From Paenibacillus physcomitrellae (GTDB lineage: Bacteria; Bacillota; Bacilli; Paenibacillales; Paenibacillaceae): a stretch of 64,000 bases of DNA. The translations under genes were made by a program, and so were the position numbers. Numbering within the stretch: position 1 is the first letter of the stretch; each line of letters begins with the position of its first letter. Below the pieces are notes generated by a model. The model was not told where the DNA came from and ran no database searches. It saw only the letters and a list, made by a program, of their open reading frames with translations. Shown here piece by piece: positions 1 to 9,052 of this stretch. The stretch spans positions 1,488,001 through 1,552,000 of the forward strand of contig NZ_CP022584.1 in the NCBI RefSeq assembly GCF_002240225.1, read 5' to 3'.

Positions 1-98
1 CCGCTGCTTTTCCGCTGGGTCTGCTGTCTAGGAGGAAGACTTCCATGATCAGATGGACTCATTTTTAAACACCTTTTTCATTCATAATATATAACAAA
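1..98 (+). other. left-edge stretch, possible 3' end of an unidentified gene
   Basis: One plus-strand frame is open from the window edge to a TAA at 96-98 and would end in ...SRRKTSMIRWTHF. The fragment is too short to identify. An AGGAGGA sequence at about 30-37 followed by an ATG at 45 could equally start a meaningless 7-codon peptide. Only the sequence left of the window could decide whether a gene ends here. Confidence 0.15.
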
Positions 99-143
99 AT
101 CACCAGACGGCCGTCCCTTGAAACGACCATCCAAGGTAGGCCA

Positions 144-170
144 GAAAAAAATCGGACACCTAAGCGTCCG
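144..170 (-). terminator. intrinsic terminator of typA
   Basis: On the minus strand a CGGAC/GTCCG hairpin with an 8-nt loop is followed directly by a T-rich run (A-run at 144-151 on the plus strand). It lies about 75 bp beyond the typA stop codon. Confidence 0.75.
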
Positions 171-243
171 ACTTCTCTCTGACGGATAACCGCCGGTATT
201 TATATAACGTTCAATTCTGACCTAAAGTTACAAAAAGAACGTA

Positions 244-2085
244 TTATTGATTGGCGTTCGCCATTTTGCGATGTTTTTCGGCACGTTCGCGTTCGCTCTT
301 GTTCAAAATCTTCTTGCGCAGGCGAACGGATTTCGGCGTAATTTCGCAATATTCGTCGTCGTTCAGATATTCCAGCGCTTGCTCCAGCGAAAGCAGACGA
401 GGAGTCTTCATTTTGACAGTGTCGTCCTTCGTTGCGGAACGGACGTTAGTCAATTGTTTCTCTTTACAGATATTAACAACGATGTCGTTATCACGAGTAT
501 GCTCGCCGACAATCATACCTTCGTAGATCTCGGCGCCCGGTTCTACGAACAGGATACCGCGGTCTTCGATGGACAAGATGCCGTAAAGCGTCGATACGCC
601 GTTTTCACTGGAAACCAGAACGCCTTCATGACGGCCGCCAACCTGGCCGGTTACAAGCGGTCCATAACTGTCGAACGCGTGGTTCATAACCCCGTAACCG
701 CGGGTCAACGTCAGGAAGTGTGTGCTGTACCCAATCAAACCGCGTGCCGGAATCAGGAATTCCAGGCGGACCTGGCCAGTGCCGTTGTTGATCATGTTCA
801 CCATTTCGGCTTTGCGGTAACCCAGGCTCTCCATAACGGCGCCCATGTTTTCTTCAGGAACGTCGATCATCAAACGTTCGATCGGCTCCATTTTCTTGCC
901 GTCGATTTCTTTAATGATAACTTCAGGTTTGGAAACCTGAACTTCGTAACCTTCGCGGCGCATATTTTCGATCAGAATACCGAGGTGAAGCTCGCCGCGG
1001 CCGGAAACGATAAAGGCATCAGGGCTGTCCGTTTCGTCAACGCGAAGGCTGACGTCGGTCTCAAGCTCTTTAAACAGACGCTCACGCAGCTTACGGGACG
1101 TTACCCACTTGCCTTCACGTCCTGCAAAAGGACTGTTGTTGACAAGGAACGTCATCTGCAGCGTAGGCTCGTCGATCTTCAGAACCGGCAGCGCTTCAGG
1201 GTTAGCCGGATCGGCAATCGTTTCCCCGATGTTGATGTCCTTAATACCGGCGATAGCGATGATGTCACCTGCACCCGCTTCTTCGATATCTACACGGCGC
1301 AGGCCTTGGAAACCAAACAGCTTCTCGATGCGGGCGGATTTCTTACTGCCGTCACGCTGGATAACCGTAACCGGTTGTCCGGAACGGATAATACCACGGT
1401 TTACCCGACCGATTGCAATACGGCCCAGATATTCGTTATAGTCCATCAGGGTAACGAGGAACTGCAGCGGCTCGTCTACCTTCTCTTTTGGAGATGGGAT
1501 ATTTTCGATAATGGTTTCGTACAGAGCCTGCATGTTGTCGTCCTGTTTCTCAGGATCAAGGCTCGACGTACCGTTAAGGGCGGAAGCATATACAACAGGG
1601 AATTCCAGCTGCTCGTCCGAAGCTTCAAGTTCGATGAACAGGTCAAGCACTTCGTCGATCACTTCAGCAGGACGAGCTGCCGGACGGTCGATTTTGTTCA
1701 CAACCACAATAGGAGTCAGGTTGGATTCCAGTGCTTTGCGCAAAACGAATTTTGTCTGCGGCATGCAGCCTTCATATGCGTCAACGACGAGCAGAACGCC
1801 GTCAACCATCTTCATAATCCGTTCGACCTCGCCGCCAAAGTCGGCGTGTCCCGGTGTATCTACAATATTGATCAGATTATCTTTGTAATTGATAGCTGTA
1901 TTTTTAGCCAGAATCGTGATTCCGCGTTCCCGTTCCAAATCGTTGGAGTCCATGGCGCGCTCCTGAACGGCCTCGTTCTCCCGGAATGTGCCGGATTGCT
2001 GGAGCAGTTTGTCAACCAGCGTAGTTTTGCCGTGGTCTACGTGGGCAATAATCGCAATGTTGCGAATTTGATCTCTTGATTGCAT
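244..2085 (-). CDS. typA: ribosome-associated translational GTPase TypA/BipA
   Basis: This 613-residue protein has the full length of the BipA/TypA family, paralogues of EF-G and LepA that bind the 70S ribosome and support 50S assembly, cold growth and stress responses. The G1 motif AHVDHGKT is at residues 14-21, switch II/G3 is DTPGHADF and G4 is NKIDRP. EF-G-like domains II, III and V follow, with the BipA-specific C-terminal domain in place of EF-G domain IV. The ATG is preceded by a GGAG-type binding site. The gene stands alone, with its own candidate promoter (2174-2201) and terminator (144-170). A long open frame on the opposite strand is a compositional shadow. Confidence 0.97.
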   Translation of the reverse strand: MQSRDQIRNIAIIAHVDHGKTTLVDKLLQQSGTFRENEAVQERAMDSNDLERERGITILAKNTAINYKDNLINIVDTPGHADFGGEVERIMKMVDGVLLVVDAYEGCMPQTKFVLRKALESNLTPIVVVNKIDRPAARPAEVIDEVLDLFIELEASDEQLEFPVVYASALNGTSSLDPEKQDDNMQALYETIIENIPSPKEKVDEPLQFLVTLMDYNEYLGRIAIGRVNRGIIRSGQPVTVIQRDGSKKSARIEKLFGFQGLRRVDIEEAGAGDIIAIAGIKDINIGETIADPANPEALPVLKIDEPTLQMTFLVNNSPFAGREGKWVTSRKLRERLFKELETDVSLRVDETDSPDAFIVSGRGELHLGILIENMRREGYEVQVSKPEVIIKEIDGKKMEPIERLMIDVPEENMGAVMESLGYRKAEMVNMINNGTGQVRLEFLIPARGLIGYSTHFLTLTRGYGVMNHAFDSYGPLVTGQVGGRHEGVLVSSENGVSTLYGILSIEDRGILFVEPGAEIYEGMIVGEHTRDNDIVVNICKEKQLTNVRSATKDDTVKMKTPRLLSLEQALEYLNDDEYCEITPKSVRLRKKILNKSERERAEKHRKMANANQ

Positions 2086-2173
2086 GATTTATCTCCATTT
2101 CCTCTCTGTGTTCTCTATTCATCAAAATAAGCGCCGGAACACAAAAAGGGCCGACGCTACACATATCCATTTC

Positions 2174-2201
2174 ATTATACGCAAATTTCAGTAAATTTCA
2201 A
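2174..2201 (-). promoter_or_regulatory. candidate sigma-A promoter of typA
   Basis: On the minus strand TTGAAA (2196-2201) and a perfect TATAAT (2174-2179) are separated by 16 bp, about 90 bp upstream of the typA start. No operator is apparent. Confidence 0.55.
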
Positions 2202-2216
2202 GGTATTTACTTAAGA

Positions 2217-2711
2217 TTACCATTTGGAACGGCTTCGGCCTCGAAAGGCAATCAGCCACACCCCTGCTACAATCAGAATAAATGCCAGCAGGTAAATAAT
2301 TGAGAAGGCAAACAAAGTTAATCCGAACAGCAGCACTGAAACAGCCAGAAGCACTATAGCCAGAAGGAAAATCCCCGGCGGCCGCGGCGTGCTGGCCGCA
2401 TCAAACAAGAACAGACCGAGGGCAATTCCAAAAATGAATCCCGGCCACAAATAATGAAGAGTTCCGTAACCGAACAGTGTGGCAATTAGAAACACAACGC
2501 CGTAAACAATCAACGCTCCCCCCGGAACAAGTGCAACCGAGGGAATACGTCTGCCCGCATACAGGATATGAAGAACAATGCCCAAAGCAAGCAGGAGCAA
2601 AGGCCAGAATACCGTTCCGATGAACGAAAAGACCCCCCATTTGCCGAGTAAAATGATGAGTCCGGCAGCCAGAATCAGTACCCCTGTCGTCAGTTTATTC
2701 TGATCGGACAT
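2217..2711 (-). CDS. small polytopic membrane protein, LiaI/LiaF-like transmembrane region
   Basis: The protein has 164 residues from the ATG at 2711, which is preceded by AAAGGTG at 9-bp spacing. An in-frame GTG 12 bp further upstream overlaps that binding site and is less likely. Almost the whole chain is hydrophobic, with about five or six predicted helices, and it ends in a basic tail (RGRSRSKW). The first helices (GVLILAAGLIILLGKWG, then FWPLLLLALGIVL) have the glycine/tryptophan pattern of the LiaI/LiaF-type TM module (DUF5668), which in other proteins belongs to envelope-stress systems. There is no C-terminal LiaF domain and no neighbouring two-component system, so the role is unknown. 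Confidence 0.7.
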   Translation of the reverse strand: MSDQNKLTTGVLILAAGLIILLGKWGVFSFIGTVFWPLLLLALGIVLHILYAGRRIPSVALVPGGALIVYGVVFLIATLFGYGTLHYLWPGFIFGIALGLFLFDAASTPRPPGIFLLAIVLLAVSVLLFGLTLFAFSIIYLLAFILIVAGVWLIAFRGRSRSKW

Positions 2712-2960
2712 TTGATCACACACCTTTCACGGTTGACATCAGCAGGACAAGTACCTACAATTTACGACAGTCCCTTTAAATCTTATATTAAATGAAATTT
2801 CCGAAAAAAACCACTCACGCAAGTGGAATCCAACCAAGAAAACTTGCTGAAAAATATTTTCGGTAGAAAAAGCTTTTTATCTGAAGCATTACCGAATAAT
2901 CACAAAAATATATGTCCCCACGTTAGAATCGTCGTTTTCGTTTGCGCTAGCAGAGCAAAC

Positions 2961-2986
2961 AGCCCCGCCTCAAGTCAGGCGGGGCT
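2961..2986. terminator. GC-rich hairpin, likely terminator of the 3008-3667 TerC gene
   Basis: A 9-bp stem AGCCCCGCC/GGCGGGGCT with an 8-nt loop lies just past the TerC stop codon. A second, smaller inverted repeat (GCCGCAGGCTGCGGT) lies between it and the gene. The T-run on the minus strand is short, so termination may be partial. Confidence 0.55.
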
Positions 2987-3007
2987 TACCAGCCGCAGGC
3001 TGCGGTA

Positions 3008-3667
3008 TCAAGCGCTGCGAAAATATTTTTGCCTCATTAAGCCTATGATAACAATGGCCGCGCTAAGCGCACCTGGCAGCCAGTGAACCGCTTCGGGAAC
3101 AAGGCTCTTCAGAAGGCCGCCGAGCTTCGGATCATGCAGCAGCATTTTTCCGGCGGTATAGGCAAGTATGGCTGCACCAGCGTACACAAGCACAGGAAAG
3201 CGGCGCAGCAGGTCCGCTATAAGATTGCTGCCCCAAACGACAATCGGGATGCCAATGGCGATGCCGATGACCAAAATGGCCACGTCGCCCTGTGCTACCG
3301 CCGCTATAGCCAGTACATTGTCGAGGCTCATAATGAGATCGGCGAACAGAATCGTCCGGATCGATTTCCACAGGGTTGCCGCGCTTTCGACGCGGGTCTC
3401 ATCCTCCTGCTGAGTCAGGAGCTTATACGCAATGAATGCAAGCAGGATGCCGCCGCAGGCCTGGATGAAAGGAATTTGCAGCAGCAGCAGCGCCACCCAG
3501 GTCAGCAGACAGCGCAGCAATACGGCCCCGATGGCCCCCCACCAAACTGCTTTTTTCCGTTGTGAAAGGGGCAGATTTTTACTGGCCATAGCGATCACGA
3601 CGGCGTTATCACCGCTCAGCACCAGATTGATCATTAGAATTTGCAGTAGCAGCAGTATGGATTCCAC
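3008..3667 (-). CDS. TerC family integral membrane protein (first of a divergent pair)
   Basis: This 219-residue, seven-helix protein has the TerC signature: LVLSGDNAVVIAMASKNLP near residues 15-33 and ADLIMSLDNVLAIAAVAQGD near 110-130. The paired acidic motifs (GDNA and LDNV) are the proposed metal-binding residues. The family includes B. subtilis YjbE/YkoY/MeeF-type manganese exporters, which help metallate exoenzymes. The start is a GTG preceded by GGGGGG at 8-bp spacing. It faces a paralogue (3866-4573) across a shared ~200-bp region. I searched that region for a yybP-ykoY manganese riboswitch and did not recognise one. Manganese as the substrate is inferred from the family. Confidence 0.88.
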   Translation of the reverse strand: MESILLLLQILMINLVLSGDNAVVIAMASKNLPLSQRKKAVWWGAIGAVLLRCLLTWVALLLLQIPFIQACGGILLAFIAYKLLTQQEDETRVESAATLWKSIRTILFADLIMSLDNVLAIAAVAQGDVAILVIGIAIGIPIVVWGSNLIADLLRRFPVLVYAGAAILAYTAGKMLLHDPKLGGLLKSLVPEAVHWLPGALSAAIVIIGLMRQKYFRSA

Positions 3668-3865
3668 ACAACATTCCCCCCATACCAGATTTATGATCCT
3701 TGGGACAAAGGTATGCAGGCCGTTTGCGAAACAGGGAATCCGGGTAAAAAAGATGAATCCTTCTGCCTTGTTTACACGTATACCCTTAGATGGAAGGGTA
3801 CTCGGATCTTACTAGATTATTATCGAATCGTACTATTATTGAATCTTACTTAGGAAGTGACATCC

Positions 3866-4573
3866 ATGGATTGGTTGAGCGCAAGTTTTTTTCTCACCCT
3901 TATTAACATTATCTTTATTGATCTAATCCTTGCCGGCGATAACGCTATTGTAGTAGGGATGGCGGCCAAACGATTGCCTGCTTCTATTCAGAAAAAAGCG
4001 ATTTTCTACGGGACAGGAGGCGCCGTTCTGCTGCGTATTCTTGCTACCCTTGTGGTCGTATGGCTCCTTAAAGTGCCTTGGCTGCTTGCGGTCGGCGGCA
4101 TCCTGCTGATTTATATCGCCTATAAAGTGCTGGCAGACGATGACAAGGAAGAACACGTTGATGCCAAAGATTCCTTGTGGGCCGCTGTAAGAACGATTAT
4201 TATCGCTGACGCCGCCATGGGACTTGATAATGTAATCGCTGTGGCCGGCGCTTCAAACCAGCATATGGTGCTTGTTGTGATCGGTCTTATGATCAGCGTG
4301 CCAATCGTCGTATGGGGAAGTACTATCTTTATCAAGCTGCTCACCTTGTTTCCATGGATCGCTTATTTGGGGGCCGGAGTACTCGCTTATACGGCTTCTC
4401 ATATGATTACAGAAGAACCGAGACTCGTTCCGTTCCTTGAGGACAAGCCCGTATTGCGGTACGGCTTTATCGTTGTGGTTGTGCTGGCTGTTCTCTACGC
4501 GGGATATATGTCCAAACGACGCAGCCGTGAACAGAAGAAAGCAAAACGGGAATCCCATCCGGCAACCCGGTAA
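3866..4573 (+). CDS. TerC family integral membrane protein (second of a divergent pair)
   Basis: The protein has 235 residues from the ATG at 3866, which has AGGAAG 8 bp upstream. A GTG at 3857 would fall inside that binding site. The motifs are ILAGDNAIVVGMAAKRLP and ADAAMGLDNVIAVAGASNQH, with six or seven helices and a lysine/arginine-rich cytoplasmic tail. It is clearly paralogous to the divergent neighbour at 3008-3667. Family knowledge suggests divalent metal (Mn) efflux at the membrane. A strong 20-bp-stem terminator follows. Confidence 0.9.
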   Translation: MDWLSASFFLTLINIIFIDLILAGDNAIVVGMAAKRLPASIQKKAIFYGTGGAVLLRILATLVVVWLLKVPWLLAVGGILLIYIAYKVLADDDKEEHVDAKDSLWAAVRTIIIADAAMGLDNVIAVAGASNQHMVLVVIGLMISVPIVVWGSTIFIKLLTLFPWIAYLGAGVLAYTASHMITEEPRLVPFLEDKPVLRYGFIVVVVLAVLYAGYMSKRRSREQKKAKRESHPATR

Positions 4574-4604
4574 CAGAGTTGGATTAGCAGAAATGGATCT
4601 ATTG

Positions 4605-4648
4605 AAAAAGCAAGAAGGCCGTCCGAAAGGACGGCCTTCTTGCTTTTT
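4605..4648. terminator. strong bidirectional terminator
   Basis: A perfect 20-bp stem with a GAAA tetraloop is flanked by A5 and T5, so it can work in both directions. It lies between the convergent ends of the plus-strand TerC gene and thiI. Confidence 0.93.
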
Positions 4649-4735
4649 GCATGCTTTGTACGTGCTTGTGCATGCTTTATCATGCTTTGTACAGGCTTGT
4701 GTATACTCTGTGCATGCTTTGAAAACGTTCAAGCA
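4648..4735. repeat. degenerate tandem repeat built on TGCATGCTTTGTAC
   Basis: About five imperfect copies of TGCATGCTTTGTACG, TGCATGCTTTATCA, TGCTTTGTACAGGC and TGCATGCTTTGAAA follow the terminator. Unit length varies, so this is not a CRISPR. It fills the space between the TerC terminator and the thiI stop. Function unknown. Confidence 0.6.
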
Positions 4736-4768
4736 GCACCAGCATACTTATTTGTGCGTACACCCCGC

Positions 4769-6052
4769 TTAAAACCAATCTCCGCGAATACCCTGCTCCT
4801 GCACCGGTTTCTCCAAATCATGGCGCGGAAAGTCCGGTGAACCTGTCATCTCGTCCTCCTGATAATGGATTTGACTATTCGGTCTCAAGACCATGGTAAC
4901 GGTGTTCTGTACGGCCTTCTCCAGCATGTCGTCAAGCCCTTCCAGACTGCGCTCCACATTCTCGACAACCCGAAGATTGGGTTTGATTGCCGGGGATTTA
5001 GGAACAAACAAGGTGCAGCAGTCTTCGTACGGCAGAATAGACAAATCATAAGTGCCGATTTGCTGGGATAAGTCGATAATCTCCTGCTTGTCCATCGTGA
5101 CCAAAGGACGCAGCAGCGGGAGCTCCGTAACACGGCCAATCACGTTCATGCTCGCCAGCGTCTGACTTGCCACCTGTCCAAGGCTGTCTCCGGTTACCAA
5201 AGCAAGCGCGTCGTTTGCTTCGGCCAATTTAGTGGCGATCCTCAGCATGGCCCGGCGCATTAACGTAATCATCAGATTATCTTGTCCGGCACCCGCTAAA
5301 GAGGTCTGAATATCGGTGAAGGGAACGAGATGAATTTTAACCCGCCCGCTATACTGCGACAGCACCTTCGCCAGCTCAATAACCTTTTCTTCCGCCTTCC
5401 GGCTTGTAAAAGGATAACTGTGGAAATGCACGCATTCCACTTCAAGTCCGCGCCGCATCGCCGACCAGCCCGCAACCGGGCTGTCTATGCCGCCTGAAAG
5501 CAGCAGCATGGCCTTACCGTTTGTCCCCAGCGGGAACCCTCCGGCACCGGGAAGAACCTGGCAATACAGCAGGGCCCGGTCGTCGCGCACCTCCACGCGC
5601 AGATCCAGCTCAGGATTCTTAACATCTACTTTCAAGCAAGGGAACGCAGCCAGCAAAGGTTCACTGATGATTCTATTGAGATCATGTGAGGAATGAGGGA
5701 ATGCCTTCCACACCCGCCGTCCGCTCACTTTAAAAGTCGTATCTTTCTCAATTGACAAGCTGCCAAGAAACTCCCGGGCCTTCTCCTGAATCTGTTCCAG
5801 TTCGGGAGTGCAGACCACCACCGGGATAATCGCCGTAATGCCAAACACCTTGCTAAGAGGTTTGAGCAGCTCATCGGCAGGCTCCCCGCCCAGATCAATA
5901 TAAATCCGGCCATAATCCTTGGTAATTTGCGCTTTAGGGAAACCGTTCAACAGTCTCTTAACATGATTCAGCACAACTTGTTCAAACCTTGCCCGGTTTC
6001 TGCCTTTCAGCATAATTTCCCCGAGTCTCAGCATTAACATATCGACATTCAT
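4769..6052 (-). CDS. thiI: tRNA 4-thiouridine synthase / thiamine sulfur transferase ThiI
   Basis: ThiI adenylates U8 of tRNA and replaces its oxygen with sulfur; in some organisms it also sulfurates ThiS. The 427 residues contain an N-terminal ferredoxin-like and THUMP region (residues 1-165) and a PP-loop ATPase with SGGIDS at 186-191. No C-terminal rhodanese domain is present. That is the usual Firmicute form, in which sulfur comes directly from a dedicated desulfurase, and that desulfurase gene lies immediately upstream (gap 5 bp). The C-terminus has a ~25-residue acidic/proline extension after the catalytic domain (…EDEMTGSPDFPRHD…), making the protein somewhat longer than the ~400-residue norm. 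No well-placed binding site precedes the ATG, so translation may be coupled to the upstream gene. Confidence 0.95.
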   Translation of the reverse strand: MNVDMLMLRLGEIMLKGRNRARFEQVVLNHVKRLLNGFPKAQITKDYGRIYIDLGGEPADELLKPLSKVFGITAIIPVVVCTPELEQIQEKAREFLGSLSIEKDTTFKVSGRRVWKAFPHSSHDLNRIISEPLLAAFPCLKVDVKNPELDLRVEVRDDRALLYCQVLPGAGGFPLGTNGKAMLLLSGGIDSPVAGWSAMRRGLEVECVHFHSYPFTSRKAEEKVIELAKVLSQYSGRVKIHLVPFTDIQTSLAGAGQDNLMITLMRRAMLRIATKLAEANDALALVTGDSLGQVASQTLASMNVIGRVTELPLLRPLVTMDKQEIIDLSQQIGTYDLSILPYEDCCTLFVPKSPAIKPNLRVVENVERSLEGLDDMLEKAVQNTVTMVLRPNSQIHYQEDEMTGSPDFPRHDLEKPVQEQGIRGDWF

Positions 6053-6057
6053 AATCG

Positions 6058-7209
6058 TTATTTTAATCCACCTTTCAATCCACTAAGCCGCTTTACGGCT
6101 TTGGTTAAAGCTTCAATCAGCAAGTCGGCATCTTCAGCCGTATGCTCGTCACCCAGGCTGATCCGTATGCCGCTCTGAGCCACCTCCATGGACTTCCCCA
6201 TGGCCAGCAGCACCCGGCTGGGTTCGCTTGTCTTCGACGAGCAGGCGGACTTGGTTGAAACCTCCAGCCCATCTTCTTCTAAACAATGCAGCACGACCTC
6301 AGGTTTCATACCGGGATATGAAAAATGAAGAATATGCGGCGCTCCATCCGCCGGCGAATTCAGCACAAGTTCGGGCAGCGAAGCCATGCCTTCAACAAGC
6401 CGCTGCCGCACATTCCGCCAGCCGCGGATATTTTCCCCTTCTTTCTCCTTAGCCAGTCTCAGTGCCTTAGCCATGCCGACCAAAGCAGGCACATTCTCCG
6501 TTCCGGAACGCACTCCGCCTTCCTGGCCTCCTCCTGACAACAGCGGAAACAGTTGAACGCCTTTGCGGACATACAACAGCCCGGCACCTTTCGGTCCGCG
6601 TATTTTATGCGCCGACAAGCTGTATAGGTCAATTCCGCTGTCCTTAATCTGGAGAGGGACCTTGCCAAATCCCTGTACGCCATCCACATGGAATAAGACA
6701 CGGGGATGTTTCTGTTTCAATTCACGCCCAATTTCCGCAACAGGCTGGATGCTGCCAGTTTCATTGTTAACATGCATAATGGAGACCAGCACCGTATCCT
6801 TGCGAACAGCCTGCATCACCGCTTCTATATCCACAGTTCCGTCTGTCTGAACAGGAACAAAAGTAACTTCAAAACCCAAACCTTCCAGCTGGCGAAAAGA
6901 CTCATAAACCGAAGGATGCTCCACCATGGATGTAATCAGATGTTTCCCCCGGGTTCTATACTGCAGAGCAGCTCCTTTAATCGCCATATTATTGCTTTCG
7001 GTTGCCCCGGATGTAAATACAATTTCGGATGGCTCCACACCAAGCGCCTGCGCGCAAACTTCCCTTGCTCGATGAAGCAGCTTAAACCCGGATTCACCCG
7101 AAGCATGCAGAGAGGAAGGATTGCCGTAATGGGCCTGCATCACTTCAGCAATCGTTCGGATGACCTCCGGATGAGGAGGGGTGGATGCTGCATGATCAAA
7201 ATATTTCAT
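6058..7209 (-). CDS. PLP-dependent cysteine desulfurase, ThiI sulfur donor (NifS/IscS class)
   Basis: The enzyme converts cysteine to alanine and holds the sulfur as a persulfide. It has 383 residues of class V aminotransferase fold. The Schiff-base lysine is K202 in SLSAHKIRGPKG, and the phosphate-binding region is TSGATESNN (66-74). The catalytic cysteine is C323 in STKSACSSKTSEPS on a short loop. It is co-directional with thiI and 5 bp from it, the same arrangement as nifZ-thiI in B. subtilis. That makes tRNA 4-thiouridylation its likely job rather than general Fe-S assembly. The ATG is preceded by GGGGGAGA. Confidence 0.93.
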   Translation of the reverse strand: MKYFDHAASTPPHPEVIRTIAEVMQAHYGNPSSLHASGESGFKLLHRAREVCAQALGVEPSEIVFTSGATESNNMAIKGAALQYRTRGKHLITSMVEHPSVYESFRQLEGLGFEVTFVPVQTDGTVDIEAVMQAVRKDTVLVSIMHVNNETGSIQPVAEIGRELKQKHPRVLFHVDGVQGFGKVPLQIKDSGIDLYSLSAHKIRGPKGAGLLYVRKGVQLFPLLSGGGQEGGVRSGTENVPALVGMAKALRLAKEKEGENIRGWRNVRQRLVEGMASLPELVLNSPADGAPHILHFSYPGMKPEVVLHCLEEDGLEVSTKSACSSKTSEPSRVLLAMGKSMEVAQSGIRISLGDEHTAEDADLLIEALTKAVKRLSGLKGGLK

Positions 7210-7293
7210 AATAATTCTCCCCCTATCCCTACAGTGTCTTGTACAGCAGCAACTTCTATCATACCTGAAACAGGTCTCAAAAAAAACAAAAAA

Positions 7294-7326
7294 CGGAGCT
7301 CACCGGCCTTTCAGCCGATTGCTCCG
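7294..7326 (-). terminator. terminator of the lytic transglycosylase gene
   Basis: On the minus strand CGGAGC...GCTCCG, with an inner GGC/GCC pairing, is followed by a T6-G-T8 stretch. It lies ~45 bp beyond the stop codon at 7369. Confidence 0.8.
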
Positions 7327-7368
7327 CTCTATCAGAAGTATGTCTTTATCCAGGTTCAAAGCTTGGAA

Positions 7369-8148
7369 TTAGGCATATTTCGCCATAGCTGTTTCGATTT
7401 TACCAATATAATTCTGTGTTTCAACCGGCAGCTGGTGAAGCTTGTCCATCAATTCGGCATCACTGTTGACGCCTAAACCGTTCACTTTGCCCGGACCGGC
7501 ATTATAGGCAGCCAGCGCCATCTTGATTTCTCCACCGTAGCGCTTTAACTGATAAGACAAATATCGGACGCCTCCGTCGATATTCTGGGCCGGATCAAAC
7601 GGATTGCTCACACCAAGTCCTTGGGCTGTGCCGTCCATCAGCTGCATAAGACCTTTAGCTCCTGCAGAAGACTCCACATTAGGTTTGAAGGAAGATTCCG
7701 TATCAATGACAGCTTTGATCAGGGCTTCCGGTACGCCGTATTTCTGACTTGCTGCCGAAATCAGGCCATCATAAGCCGTAGAGTTGCCGCTTCCTTCAAT
7801 GGAAGCCAAACTATTAATATTGCCGTCGTTCCCGACAGCGGCAGCAAGGTTGGAGTCGCCGTCTGTAATCGCCTGGCTTATCATTTGATACCACAGCTGA
7901 CTGTTCCCGGAATCGAGATTAACGGCGCCTGCAGTGGGGGACATATTAGACGTATTAAGCGATGCATTCAACAGAGAAGATGCCGAATCGGTACTCCCCC
8001 CGTCAGCCATCAGCTGCTGCAGCATTTCATTAAAAAGAGAATCCGTATCGCCATTTTGGGCTCCTTGAAGCGTTGTTCCCGTCAAGTCGATACTATTCAT
8101 CATTTGATATTCAATTAACTGTTTGACAACACGAGGATCGATTTGCAT
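7369..8148 (-). CDS. lytic transglycosylase with C-terminal SLT domain
   Basis: The protein has 259 residues from the ATG at 8148, which has AAGGGG upstream; earlier in-frame starts lack a binding site. Residues 1-130 are a serine/asparagine-rich linker with no signal peptide that I can recognise. Residues ~140-255 form a soluble lytic transglycosylase (lysozyme-like) domain: the catalytic glutamate lies in VIDTESSFKPN, followed by SSAGAKGLMQLM and AYNAGPGKV. The family cleaves the MurNAc-GlcNAc bond to form 1,6-anhydro ends. The absence of a leader suggests non-classical export, or action after lysis or during sporulation; this is inference. Confidence 0.88.
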   Translation of the reverse strand: MQIDPRVVKQLIEYQMMNSIDLTGTTLQGAQNGDTDSLFNEMLQQLMADGGSTDSASSLLNASLNTSNMSPTAGAVNLDSGNSQLWYQMISQAITDGDSNLAAAVGNDGNINSLASIEGSGNSTAYDGLISAASQKYGVPEALIKAVIDTESSFKPNVESSAGAKGLMQLMDGTAQGLGVSNPFDPAQNIDGGVRYLSYQLKRYGGEIKMALAAYNAGPGKVNGLGVNSDAELMDKLHQLPVETQNYIGKIETAMAKYA

Positions 8149-8265
8149 AGCTAACCCCTTTATTCTAAGCAATTTCAACAAAATGCTACTAAATTCATCC
8201 TATCTTCAACTCAATTTTACACGCTCTCCTTTACTTGTACCAGCCTTTTTGTCTGAAATAGGAAA

Positions 8266-8292
8266 AAAGACCGATCGCGAAGATCGGTCTTT
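8266..8292 (-). terminator. terminator downstream of the 8361-8795 gene
   Basis: An 11-bp stem AAAGACCGATC/GATCGGTCTTT with a short loop, followed by a T-run on the minus strand. Confidence 0.85.
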
Positions 8293-8360
8293 GTCAGATG
8301 AATAACCCAAATTCCTAGAAAAACTCTAATGCCTAATGCCATACAGAGACATTTAGCAAG

Positions 8361-8795
8361 CTACCTTACAAATGGCATCAATACAAAGTAGCTCAATGTC
8401 GCCAGAAGTCCAAGAGCAAGACCCCAAGCTCCAACTCTGCGCTTGCCCTGGCTATAAGCATAATAACCAAGAACAGCCGCTATTGGACCTAATACGATAG
8501 TCCACATAAATAAGGCTAATACGCCAAGGACAATCCCTGCCACCCCGGCAATCTGTCCAGCTCCGGTATCGCTATCTTCTTGATCCCGGGCTTGTTCGCG
8601 TGGTTGATTCACATTTGCTTCCCTGTTATGGGTGCTGGTTTGCAGCTTACGTTCACGAACCGCCGCAAATTCAGCCGCGTATTCCTCATTATTCAGGGAT
8701 CTGCGCGGATAATCAATTCTTGTCCCCTGATCCCCTGTATGATCAGGATTTACCCTTGGTCTCAGTCTGTGGTCGTCGTCTCTGCCGTAACCCAC
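8361..8795 (-). CDS. small membrane protein with acidic/basic N-terminus and two-helix C-terminal module
   Basis: The best start is the GTG at 8795, which has a perfect AGGAGG 8 bp upstream; a TTG at 8855 would overlap the upstream gene by 31 bp. This gives 144 residues. Residues 1-80 are hydrophilic, full of R/D/E/Q/N (GRDDDHRLRPRVNPD...). Residues ~82-144 hold two or three hydrophobic helices with GVAGIVLGVLALFMW and GPIAAVLGYYAYSQGKRR, resembling the DUF4190-type two-helix module common in Gram-positive bacteria. It follows the DUF1540 gene co-directionally after 29 bp. Function unknown. Confidence 0.7.
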   Translation of the reverse strand: MGYGRDDDHRLRPRVNPDHTGDQGTRIDYPRRSLNNEEYAAEFAAVRERKLQTSTHNREANVNQPREQARDQEDSDTGAGQIAGVAGIVLGVLALFMWTIVLGPIAAVLGYYAYSQGKRRVGAWGLALGLLATLSYFVLMPFVR

Positions 8796-8824
8796 AGGAA
8801 CCACCTCCTCTTTGTTTAGCGTGA

Positions 8825-9052
8825 TTACTTTTGTTTCGGTTTGAAAGTGTGACAACAGGTTGCTGCAGAGTTGTTGGCATAATCCTGATGTTCGGTGTCA
8901 AAACTTTCCCCGGCAAATTCCTCGTTATAATGGGCTGAGGCGTGTTTATCAATATCAATCATAATAAGATCGGCTTTGCACACGTTCTGGTCTCCCCAGT
9001 AGGTGCAGTTTGAAACGCTGCATTTTACGATTGGTTTATCGCCATTAGGCAT
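8825..9052 (-). CDS. DUF1540 small cysteine-rich protein
   Basis: The protein has 75 residues from the ATG at 9052, preceded by GAGGTGA. The sequence VKCSVSNCTYWGDQNVCKAD shows the DUF1540 pattern C-x4-C-x7-C, and a second Cys pair near the C-terminus (TCCHTF) completes a likely zinc-binding set. A DUF1540 unit repeats this arrangement in many spore-formers, where several members are sporulation-associated. The function is uncharacterised, and metal binding is inferred from the conserved cysteines. Confidence 0.82.
   Translation of the reverse strand: MPNGDKPIVKCSVSNCTYWGDQNVCKADLIMIDIDKHASAHYNEEFAGESFDTEHQDYANNSAATCCHTFKPKQK

Noticed and set aside
247..2079. 610-codon plus-strand open frame opposite typA
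   Set aside because: It mirrors typA in full, has no family-like sequence and no binding site. It arises from codon bias of the real gene.
3668..3865. yybP-ykoY manganese riboswitch between the TerC genes
   Set aside because: I looked for the family consensus and did not see it; only small hairpins and repeats are present.
4648..4735. Tandem repeat as a CRISPR array
   Set aside because: Unit length is irregular and there are no spacers.
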